From NCBI GenBank assembly GCA_937927665.1, contig CALBRY010000250.1, positions 1 to 7,231 of the forward strand: a DNA stretch of 7,231 bases, in the 5' to 3' direction. The notes under the pieces were generated by a model that saw nothing but the letters and a program-made list of their open reading frames with translations, was not told the DNA's origin and made no database searches. Positions within the stretch are counted from its first letter, which is position 1; each line of letters starts with the position of its first letter. This DNA is from an uncultured Chloroflexota bacterium. GTDB lineage: Bacteria > Chloroflexota > Anaerolineae > Aggregatilineales > Phototrophicaceae. Shown piece by piece: positions 1-6,002 of the stretch. Position numbers and translations under genes: made by a program.

Positions 1-1484
1 GTGAGTCCCTGAACACTATCGCGCAGCCCGCCGAACAGCGGAGCGAAGTAGGGGATGATGATCGGTCCGCGCTCAAGGAAAATCTGGCTGATCTGAGCGT
101 AAATCGCGCGGCGTGCTTCGTCGTCGGTCGTGCGGCTTGCTTCGTCAACCAGTGCTTCGACTTCGGGATCGCTGAAGCGGCTTTCATTAAAACCTGTCTC
201 GATGCCCGCCGCGACATATGCCTGACGCAGCAAAATCTGCGGTGACGGACGATCGCCCCAGCCGGTGATGCCCAATTCAACCTCGAAGTAGTTGTTCGGG
301 TTGCTGAAATCGTAATACAGCCCTTCTTCAACCACTTCAATGTTTACATTGATGCACGCCGCTGACCACTGCTGCTGGAGTACCTGCGCCAGATCTGCGT
401 ATTCAAAGGCGTTCGGCGCATACAGGGTGCCTTCGTAGGTGCCGAGTCCAGCTTCGGTGAGGAGTTCACAAGCACGGGCAGGATCATAGGTCTGATTTTC
501 GACCGTGTCATCAAAGAAGAACTCGAACACAGGCGCGATCGGGTCATTGTTGCCAACTGTGCCGCGTCCCTGCAGCAGAATATCGTTCAGCGCTTCGCGG
601 TCGGTCGCATACTTGAATGCCTGAAGCACCAGCGGATCAGACCCCGCGAAACCTTCGTCGGTACGCAGGCGGATCACCGGATGCTGGCTCGTGGCGACTT
701 GGATCACGCTCACGCCATCGGCGGTATCAATACGCTCGGTTTGCGCGATCGGCACTTTGAAGATGAAATCAACTTCGCCGCTGAGGAGCGCATCTACCTG
801 AGCAACTGCATCATCGATATAGATGAATTCCAGACCACTCAATGCGGGAGCGCCGTTCCAGTAATTCGCGTTCGCGGTCAAAACGGCGCGCGCGCCGGGG
901 TCAAACTGGGTGAGGATGAACGGACCTGTGCCGTTGAAGTTCTCGAATGAAGCATCGCCTTCACCTAGCACGTTAGGCGCATCTTCGCCTTCGCTGATGA
1001 TGAGCGCCTGACGCGCCGCTACCCCATATAGGAAATCGGCGTTGACTGCGGGCAGCGTGAACACGACCGTGTAATCGTCTGAGGCGCTGACCTCAAATTC
1101 ACCGAGTAGGCTGAGGGCAGGTGAGCTGACTTCTTTCAAACGGTTGAATGTGTATACGACATCGGCGCTGGTGAGTTCCGATCCGTCATGGAACGTGACA
1201 CCTTGAACGAGTGTGAAGGTGTAGGTCAGGCTGTCGTCACTGAGCGTCCAATCGGAGGCAAGATTGCCGCCAATGGTTGCGTCCGGGAGTACTTCCACGA
1301 GATAGTCATAAATGGCGCGATTAAGGGCAGTTTCCGGGTCATTACTGTGCAGCGCCGGGTCAAGGGTGACAGGCGCGTTCATGCCGACGCGCAGTACGTT
1401 TTCTGCCTGTGCGCTCACGCCGAAGACGGCGATCATGCCCAGAGCGAGGACGAACAAAATGAATACCTTCGTGAACCGCGTCAT
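1..1484 (-). CDS. ABC transporter substrate-binding protein, family 5 (peptide/nickel/oligosaccharide type), 3' end cut by window edge
   Basis: The frame is open from the ATG at 1484 to the left edge, giving 494 codons without a stop. Family members usually run a little over 500 residues, so only the last few tens should be missing. An N-terminal signal peptide is visible: basic residues near the start (TRFTK), a hydrophobic stretch at about residues 8-22, and an AQA site after which cleavage at about residue 27 is likely. There is no lipobox cysteine, so the mature protein is probably periplasmic or released outside rather than lipid-anchored. The family 5 signature lies at about residues 76-115 (ASDWTLSDDSLTYTF, then GVTFHDGSELTSADVVYTFNR). 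The C-terminal lobe has WGDRPSPQILLRQAY. Such proteins capture a solute and deliver it to an ABC permease; the ligand cannot be told. The start is 38 bases after the carboxylase stop, so co-transcription is likely. Permease and ATPase genes would have to lie beyond the left edge. Confidence 0.93.
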   Translation of the reverse strand, partial: MTRFTKVFILFVLALGMIAVFGVSAQAENVLRVGMNAPVTLDPALHSNDPETALNRAIYDYLVEVLPDATIGGNLASDWTLSDDSLTYTFTLVQGVTFHDGSELTSADVVYTFNRLKEVSSPALSLLGEFEVSASDDYTVVFTLPAVNADFLYGVAARQALIISEGEDAPNVLGEGDASFENFNGTGPFILTQFDPGARAVLTANANYWNGAPALSGLEFIYIDDAVAQVDALLSGEVDFIFKVPIAQTERIDTADGVSVIQVATSQHPVIRLRTDEGFAGSDPLVLQAFKYATDREALNDILLQGRGTVGNNDPIAPVFEFFFDDTVENQTYDPARACELLTEAGLGTYEGTLYAPNAFEYADLAQVLQQQWSAACINVNIEVVEEGLYYDFSNPNNYFEVELGITGWGDRPSPQILLRQAYVAAGIETGFNESRFSDPEVEALVDEASRTTDDEARRAIYAQISQIFLERGPIIIPYFAPLFGGLRDSVQGL

Positions 1485-1489
1485 GCTGA

Positions 1490-1500
1490 TCCTTTCCTCC
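1490..1500 (-). promoter_or_regulatory. Ribosome binding site of the solute-binding protein gene
   Basis: On the minus strand the 11 bases read GGAGGAAAGGA. The AAAGGA part ends 5 bases before the ATG at 1484 and the GGAGG part ends 11 bases before it. This is a strong purine-rich site and it fixes the start. It suggests that this gene, unlike the coupled genes upstream, recruits ribosomes independently, as suits an abundant binding protein. Confidence 0.8.
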
Positions 1501-1522
1501 CAAAGTGTATGTGTGCGGGGTG

Positions 1523-3466
1523 CTAATCGTCCGGCTGAAGTTCGAGGAGGAGGACGCCTTGCTGCACATAATCCCCCACGCTCAAATGCATTTGCCGAAC
1601 AATTCCCCCGTGTGGAGCTTTGATTCGATGCTCCATCTTCATGGCTTCGATGATGAGCAGAATGTGTCCTTTTTCGACCTGCTCGCCATCCCTGACATTC
1701 ACCGCGATGATCGTTCCCGGCATTGGTGAGTACAGCGAATCGGCGCTTTGTTCGCGGGCAGCACCAGCGGGAAGCGGATCCATCCACTCCAACCGGAATG
1801 TGCCATCGGCACAATGAACCCACCATGCGTCGTTGTCATCTTCCCATACGGTCGCGCTCTGCCGGTGACCGTCAATCGCCATGCTGAAAGTGTGGTTCGT
1901 CGTCACAATGTGCTGAACGTTCCACGTACCTTCGCTTATGTTGACGCGTATGCCATTACCGGGTCTTACACCAAGACTTAAGAAAAGCTCATACTTCTGC
2001 CCGTCGTACGCGAAAACTTGTCGAATCGGACGATTCGGGTTGTTGCGCCAGTGATCGGTGAAGTCGCCCGTTTTCGCCAGCGCCGCCGCGATCAACGCGA
2101 TGGGGGGCGGCGGTGAATCTGCCAGCAAATCGGGGTGCTGATCGATGAATCCGGTGCTGAAATTTCCGCGTACAAAATCCGGATCATCGACCACGCGGCG
2201 CAGAAAATCCGTGTTCGTTCGCACGCCGAGAATTTCAAGATGCGCCAGCGCACGCGACATGCGCCGGATCGCTTCGCCGCGTCCGCCTTTCTCAGACGCG
2301 GTGACGACTTTCGCCAGCATGGGATCGTAGAATGTTGTTACGGTATCGCCAGACTGCACCCCCGCGTCGAAAAATGCCGCCTGATCGCCAAGACTCCAGT
2401 GACCGATCGTACCGGTCGTCGGCAAGAATTCATTGGCGGAGTCTTCTGCATAAATACGGACTTCAAGCGCGTGACGTTCAAGCATTTTCGGCGGCGTGTA
2501 CAAATCCGTCAGCGATGCACCTTCGGCTACACGCAGCTGCATTTCCACGAGATCGCAGCCGTACACGGCTTCGGTGACGCGGTGCTCAACCTGCAAGCGG
2601 GTGTTCATCTCCATGAAATAGAAATGCCCGTCTGAGTCGAGCAAAAACTCGATGGTTCCGGCGCTCACGTAACTTAACTGCTCCCCGATGCTGACCGCGA
2701 CATCGCTCATCCTCCGGCGCAGATTGGCGTCAACGACGGGGGATGGGCATTCTTCGATCACTTTCTGATGGCGGCGCTGAATACTGCATTCACGCTCACC
2801 GAGCGCGATCACAGTGCCGTGTGTATCGCCAAAAATCTGGATTTCGATGTGGCGCGGCGATGTGATCAGACGTTCTAGGATTAATGTCGGATCACCGAAT
2901 GCTTGTGATGCTTCACGGCGGGCGGCTTCTAATGCTGAGGGGAGTTCGGCGGCGTTGTGAACAGCGCGCATCCCTTTTCCGCCGCCGCCTGCCGCCGCTT
3001 TGACCATGATCGGATACCCGATTTCGCTCGCTGCACCGATGAATGCCGCATCGGATTGATCTTCTCCGCTGTAACCGGGAACAAGCGGCACATTTTTGAG
3101 CATGAGCTTGGCGCGGCGCTTATCGCCCATGGCGGCGATGGCGGAGGGTGTTGGACCGACCCAAGTAACTCCGGCACTGAGTACCGTTTGTGCAACCGAT
3201 GCCTTTTCTGAGAGAAAACCGTATCCGGGATGGAGTGCATCCGCGCCAACACGATGTGCCGCTTCGATGATTCGGTCAATATTGAGATAACTTTCGATGG
3301 CGGGACTTTTGCCAATGTAGACAGCTTCATCGGCGGAATGCACATGGAGCGCGTTTGCGTCGGCATCCGAGTAGACGGCGACGGTGGCAATTCCGAGTTT
3401 GTGGCACGTTTGGGCGATGCGACGGGCAATTTCGCCCCGGTTGGCAATAAGGAGCTTGCGGATCAT
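1523..3466 (-). CDS. Acyl-CoA carboxylase biotin-containing (alpha) subunit, methylcrotonyl-/geranyl-CoA carboxylase type
   Basis: The product (647 residues from the chosen start) carboxylates its own biotin with ATP and bicarbonate, then passes CO2 to a separate carboxyltransferase subunit. Domains in order: biotin carboxylase N domain (about 1-110, MIRKLLIANRGEIARRI), ATP-grasp domain (about 115-320), carboxylase C domain (about 335-440), a linking region, and a biotinyl domain (about 575-645). Visible ATP-site elements are K116, K156, the glycine loop GGGGKGM (160-166), ERECSIQRRHQKVIEE (224-239), E273, MEMNTRLQVEH (285-295) and R337. The biotinylated lysine is K610 in EAMKMEH. The AMKMEH form and the length fit LiuD/AtuF-type subunits rather than propionyl-CoA carboxylase. 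The ATG at 3466 is chosen over one at 3481: it begins exactly at the conserved MIRKLLIANRGE and overlaps the upstream stop as ATGA. Which acyl-CoA is used depends on the beta subunit, which is not in the window. Confidence 0.95.
   Translation of the reverse strand: MIRKLLIANRGEIARRIAQTCHKLGIATVAVYSDADANALHVHSADEAVYIGKSPAIESYLNIDRIIEAAHRVGADALHPGYGFLSEKASVAQTVLSAGVTWVGPTPSAIAAMGDKRRAKLMLKNVPLVPGYSGEDQSDAAFIGAASEIGYPIMVKAAAGGGGKGMRAVHNAAELPSALEAARREASQAFGDPTLILERLITSPRHIEIQIFGDTHGTVIALGERECSIQRRHQKVIEECPSPVVDANLRRRMSDVAVSIGEQLSYVSAGTIEFLLDSDGHFYFMEMNTRLQVEHRVTEAVYGCDLVEMQLRVAEGASLTDLYTPPKMLERHALEVRIYAEDSANEFLPTTGTIGHWSLGDQAAFFDAGVQSGDTVTTFYDPMLAKVVTASEKGGRGEAIRRMSRALAHLEILGVRTNTDFLRRVVDDPDFVRGNFSTGFIDQHPDLLADSPPPPIALIAAALAKTGDFTDHWRNNPNRPIRQVFAYDGQKYELFLSLGVRPGNGIRVNISEGTWNVQHIVTTNHTFSMAIDGHRQSATVWEDDNDAWWVHCADGTFRLEWMDPLPAGAAREQSADSLYSPMPGTIIAVNVRDGEQVEKGHILLIIEAMKMEHRIKAPHGGIVRQMHLSVGDYVQQGVLLLELQPDD
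3463..3466 (-). other. ATGA start-stop overlap between the hydratase and the carboxylase subunit
   Basis: The hydratase stop and the carboxylase start share bases as ATGA, the same arrangement as at the previous junction. No good Shine-Dalgarno sequence is visible just upstream, so re-initiation by ribosomes finishing the hydratase is likely. Confidence 0.8.
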
Positions 3467-4257
3467 GATCCGGCGACCCATCTGGCGGGACGCTTGGCGA
3501 GAAATGCCGCCATGCCTTCCTGACCATCGTCACTCATTCGCAGCGTGTTGAGCAGATGCGCCCGATAATTCAGTGTTTCGTCCAGCGTGCCGCTCATGGT
3601 GGTGTGGATCAATGCCTTGATGGCACGGATGGCGGCGGGGGAGCATTGGCGCAAATCATCGAGGATGGCGTTCATACGCGCATCCAGCGCCGCCGATTCG
3701 ACCGATTCATGGGCGATTCCGTAGGCGACGGCTTTTTGACCGTTGAAGCGTTCTCCGGTCAGCATCAGCACGCGGGCGCGGGTGAGACCGATGCGGCTGA
3801 TCACGAACGGGGCGATCAAGGCGGGAGCGATGCCTAAACGGACTTCCGGCATTCCGAAAATAGCAGAATCGGCGGCGATAGCGATATCGCTCACACATGC
3901 TAAGCCGAATCCGCCGCCGAGTACCGCGCCTTCTAGACGGGCGATAATGATTTGCGGGGCGGTATCGGCGGCGCGCAGTACCGCATCCATGCGCCCGACA
4001 AGCTGATCCTGTTCATCGGGTGTCATTCCGGCGGAGACGGTGATCAAGTCGGCAAGATCGCCGCCCGCGCAGAAATTCCCGTTTGCGCCGCTCAAAACGA
4101 TGGCGCGCACATCGAGACGGTCTTTCAGATGGGCGAACACGGCGATGAGTTCGTCCATCATGGCGAAGTTCATCGCGTTGCTTTTATGCGGGCGATTGAG
4201 CGTGACATGGGCGAAGGGTGGGGTGATGTCAACAAGCAGGTTTTGATATTCGGTCAT
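3463..4257 (-). CDS. Enoyl-CoA hydratase/isomerase family protein, probably methylglutaconyl- or isohexenylglutaconyl-CoA hydratase type
   Basis: A 264-residue crotonase-fold protein, the normal family length. The first oxyanion-hole segment is FCAGGDL (62-68) and the second is EGAVLGGGFGLA (109-120). FGMPEVRLGIAPA follows at 134-146, with E138 at the place of crotonase Glu164. The position of the other crotonase glutamate (Glu144) is Gly118 here. From memory, the LiuC/AtuE-like hydratases of branched glutaconyl-CoA show a similar GGGxGL motif, and the EVRLGIAPALIAPFV stretch resembles them. This matches the carboxylase next door, whose product would be the substrate. The C-terminal AFLAKRPARW is the usual crotonase ending. 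The ATG at 4257 is preferred over 4266: it overlaps the upstream stop as ATGA and leaves the natural N-terminus MTEYQNLLVDI. The exact substrate is inferred from context. Confidence 0.9.
   Translation of the reverse strand: MTEYQNLLVDITPPFAHVTLNRPHKSNAMNFAMMDELIAVFAHLKDRLDVRAIVLSGANGNFCAGGDLADLITVSAGMTPDEQDQLVGRMDAVLRAADTAPQIIIARLEGAVLGGGFGLACVSDIAIAADSAIFGMPEVRLGIAPALIAPFVISRIGLTRARVLMLTGERFNGQKAVAYGIAHESVESAALDARMNAILDDLRQCSPAAIRAIKALIHTTMSGTLDETLNYRAHLLNTLRMSDDGQEGMAAFLAKRPARWVAGS
4254..4257 (-). other. ATGA start-stop overlap between the AtuA C-terminal-like gene and the hydratase
   Basis: The stop TGA of the small gene and the ATG of the hydratase share bases as ATGA. This indicates translational coupling and supports 4257 as the start. 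Only a weak GGGA lies upstream as a ribosome binding site. Confidence 0.8.
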
Positions 4258-4562
4258 GAGTCCCATTCCATCGAAAGCAGAATGCCCGCAAGCGATTTGC
4301 CGAGCGGGTCGATACGCAATGAGCGGGTCGCGCCGCCATCGAGCGCGCCGTGAAGGACAAAATTGAGGGCTTCGATATTGTCGAGGTCGTAGCGGATAAC
4401 CTCGCCCGCGACCAGATCGCCATAGAAGGCTTTCACCCGTTCGGCGGTGAGTTTCGCTTTGATTTCGGCGTAATCGTCCGGCGTACGTGCGATCACGCTC
4501 ACGTTGGCGATATTGCCTTTATCGCCGGAGCGTCCATAAGCGAGATCATAAAGTCGGCGCAT
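4254..4562 (-). CDS. AtuA C-terminal-domain-like small protein (stand-alone)
   Basis: A 102-residue protein. The N-terminal block LYDLAYGRSGDKGN (4-17), followed by IANVSVIAR, is the hallmark of the C-terminal domain of AtuA (acyclic terpene utilisation) proteins, annotated as an AtuA-like ferredoxin-fold domain. In Pseudomonas-type AtuA this domain is fused behind the larger AtuA domain; here it is a separate gene directly after it. It presumably works with the protein encoded at 4565-5923. The start at 4562 is clear: a full Shine-Dalgarno sequence lies just upstream, inside the end of the previous gene, and the conserved block begins a few residues in. A longer open frame to 4625 exists but only overlaps the neighbour. 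Its stop overlaps the hydratase start by four bases. The biochemical role of the family is not settled to my knowledge. Confidence 0.88.
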   Translation of the reverse strand: MRRLYDLAYGRSGDKGNIANVSVIARTPDDYAEIKAKLTAERVKAFYGDLVAGEVIRYDLDNIEALNFVLHGALDGGATRSLRIDPLGKSLAGILLSMEWDS

Positions 4563-4564
4563 GG

Positions 4565-5923
4565 TTACACCTCCATGTAGGTGATTTGCGGCTGCACATG
4601 TTCGCGCCCAATGAGCGATGACCACAAGCCGAGGATCACACGCGGATCGCCGCCAACGGTCGAGCCGCTGACGCTCATACCCGGCGGACAGCTTAACCCG
4701 TTCGCCATCACGCGGCGCACGGCAGTTTTGAGCGTATCAGGATCAGCGGCGGTGAACATCACCCGCACGACCAGTTCATCAGGATAATCGGGGGTTTCGC
4801 TGATGCTTCCGAAAAGGCTGTCGATTCCTAAGCGGTGATAGACGACACGATCGATCGGGAGTCCTTTCCAGCTTTCCGCGATCATCCCCTGAAGCAGTTC
4901 GTATTTGCGCCATACCGCCGGATAGCCGAGCGTAAAGATGAGTTCGCGCATGTAGCCTTCCATGCGCCCCATGCTGACCTTGAGTTTTTCCGGTCGCGGC
5001 TGTCCGGTCACGCCGGAGACATGGACGCGGTTTTCGCCGTCAGGCGTGAGCTTGAGCGTGGTGAAATTCGCGGTGACATCGGGCGTCAAATAGCGGGCGG
5101 GATCATGGATTTCGTAGAGAAGCTGTTCTTTGACCGTTTCGACACTGACGCAGCCCGCCGTACCCGGTGTTTTGGTGAGGACGAACGAACCCTCTTCGTT
5201 GATGTGCGCGATGGGGTAGCCGAGGTGCGCGAGATCAGCCGGATCGAGTAGATTCATCGCCGCGAGGCTGTTTCCGCCGACGACTTGCCCCGTACATTCG
5301 AGCAAATGTCCGGCGATGATGCCCGCCGCAAGCCGATTCCAATCGTCCCACGCCCAACCGAATTTGGCGATCATCGGTGCGAGATAGAGGCACGGATCAG
5401 CCACGCGCCCGGTGATGACGATGTCCGCGCCGTTTTGCAGCGCCTCAACGATCGGCGCAGCACCGAGATACACATTGGCGGTCACGAAGGCTTGATTTGC
5501 CGTATCCGCCAGCGCTTCACCCGTATCCATGTTGGCGAATGCTTCACCCGCCGCTTGAAGTTCAGGCAGACGCGCCAGCATATCATCGCCGGTGACGGCG
5601 GCAACTTTTAGCCCGGTTAAGCCTGCTTTCGCGGCAGTATCGCGGATCATTTGTGCGGCGGCAGTCGGATTCAAGCCGCCGCCGTTGGTGATGAGCGGGA
5701 TTTTGCGCGCGAATGCTTTCGGCAAAATCTCGCGGGCGATGATCGACACATCGAACGTGTAGCCGCGCGCCGGATTCGCCAGCATGTCTTTACGCAAAAT
5801 GGCGAGGGTGAGTTCGCTTAATGCTTCAAAGCAGACGACATCGACATGCCCGCCTTCGATCATCGGCAGAGCGCGTGTGACATCATCCCCATAAAATCCC
5901 TGTGCAGAACCAATCCTAAGCAT
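4565..5923 (-). CDS. atuA: Acyclic terpene utilisation AtuA family protein (DUF1446), N-terminal domain only
   Basis: A 452-residue protein of the AtuA/DUF1446 family. Recognisable blocks are the N-terminal LRIGSAQGFYGDD (2-14), VDVVCFEALSELTLAIL (27-43), PLITNGGGLNP (76-86), DIVITGRVADPCLYLAP (167-183) and LLECTGQVVGGN (207-218). No signal peptide or membrane segment is visible, so it should be cytoplasmic. In Pseudomonas, atuA heads the citronellol/geraniol degradation cluster. Its reaction is not firmly known, and related proteins also occur in other acyl-CoA clusters. The family's C-terminal domain is not fused here but encoded by the next gene, two bases downstream. The start at 5923 fits the conserved N-terminus; a modest AGGG lies seven bases upstream. 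The gap before this gene holds a repeat, unlike the tight junctions after it. The family call is firm; a terpene substrate is inference. Confidence 0.92.
   Translation of the reverse strand: MLRIGSAQGFYGDDVTRALPMIEGGHVDVVCFEALSELTLAILRKDMLANPARGYTFDVSIIAREILPKAFARKIPLITNGGGLNPTAAAQMIRDTAAKAGLTGLKVAAVTGDDMLARLPELQAAGEAFANMDTGEALADTANQAFVTANVYLGAAPIVEALQNGADIVITGRVADPCLYLAPMIAKFGWAWDDWNRLAAGIIAGHLLECTGQVVGGNSLAAMNLLDPADLAHLGYPIAHINEEGSFVLTKTPGTAGCVSVETVKEQLLYEIHDPARYLTPDVTANFTTLKLTPDGENRVHVSGVTGQPRPEKLKVSMGRMEGYMRELIFTLGYPAVWRKYELLQGMIAESWKGLPIDRVVYHRLGIDSLFGSISETPDYPDELVVRVMFTAADPDTLKTAVRRVMANGLSCPPGMSVSGSTVGGDPRVILGLWSSLIGREHVQPQITYMEV
4568..4574 (-). promoter_or_regulatory. Ribosome binding site of the AtuA C-terminal-like gene
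   Basis: GGAGGTG on the minus strand, ending five bases before the ATG at 4562. It lies inside the last codons of the upstream AtuA gene (Met-Glu-Val-stop). It is the best Shine-Dalgarno match in the window and decides the start of the small gene. Confidence 0.85.
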
Positions 5924-5930
5924 AAAAAAG

Positions 5931-5934
5931 CCCT
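5931..5934 (-). promoter_or_regulatory. Weak ribosome binding site of the AtuA gene
   Basis: AGGG on the minus strand, seven bases before the ATG at 5923, with a run of six T bases between. It lies directly next to the tandem repeat, so any structure formed by the repeat could affect access to it. Confidence 0.45.
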
Positions 5935-5937
5935 AAC

Positions 5938-5964
5938 CGCAGAGAACGCAGAGAGCGCAGAGAA
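5938..5964. repeat. Tandem 9-bp repeat, three units of CGCAGAGA(A/G), between acyl-CoA dehydrogenase and AtuA genes
   Basis: Read on the plus strand, the units are CGCAGAGAA (5938-5946), CGCAGAGAG (5947-5955) and CGCAGAGAA (5956-5964), directly joined and preceded by AAC. Only the last base of the middle unit differs. From memory, similar AACCGCAGAG-type short repeats are scattered between genes in several bacterial phyla, so this is probably one copy of a dispersed intergenic family. It fills about a third of the 79-base gap and is not part of any convincing reading frame. Confidence 0.85.
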
Positions 5965-5981
5965 GGATTTAAGCGCTCTCT
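5950..5981 (-). repeat. Inverted repeat, 9-bp perfect stem with 14-base loop
   Basis: AGAGAGCGC at 5950-5958 is the exact reverse complement of GCGCTCTCT at 5973-5981. In the minus-strand transcript this gives a hairpin about 25 bases before the AtuA start. One arm lies across two tandem repeat units, so a second pairing with the neighbouring unit (5941-5949) is possible with one G-U pair. There is no T run right after the stem, so it is not a standard terminator. It may modulate AtuA translation, or simply be part of the repeat element. Confidence 0.6.
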
Positions 5982-6002
5982 ATCGAGCTGCTGCCGTGAA
6001 AA

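Noticed and set aside
884..897. Perfect 14-bp palindrome CGGCGCGCGCGCCG
   Set aside because: It encodes part of the solute-binding protein (Pro-Gly-Ala-Arg-Ala) and is an alternating GC run, most simply explained by codon use.
681..950. Open frame of 89 codons on the plus strand, and a similar minus-strand one at 344-556
   Set aside because: Both overlap the solute-binding protein frame, which is open across the region with clear family motifs.
2135..2635. Open frame of 166 codons on the plus strand
   Set aside because: It lies wholly opposite the well-supported carboxylase gene. The protein has no recognisable family features, and long antisense frames are expected in GC-rich coding DNA.
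3467..3481. Earlier carboxylase start giving five extra residues (MGRRI)
   Set aside because: The conserved family N-terminus begins at the later ATG, which also forms the ATGA overlap; neither has a strong ribosome binding site.
4258..4266. Earlier hydratase start giving three extra residues (MGL)
   Set aside because: The ATG at 4257 overlaps the upstream stop in the same ATGA manner as the next junction and has better spacing to a purine stretch.
4563..4625. Extended start of the small AtuA-like gene
   Set aside because: The extra 21 residues would run inside the AtuA gene without similarity to the family, while a perfect Shine-Dalgarno sequence precedes the ATG at 4562.
5924..5981. Intrinsic terminator after the acyl-CoA dehydrogenase (hairpin plus six T bases)
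   Set aside because: The T run is about 20 bases beyond the stem and touches the AtuA start, so the geometry does not fit a standard terminator.
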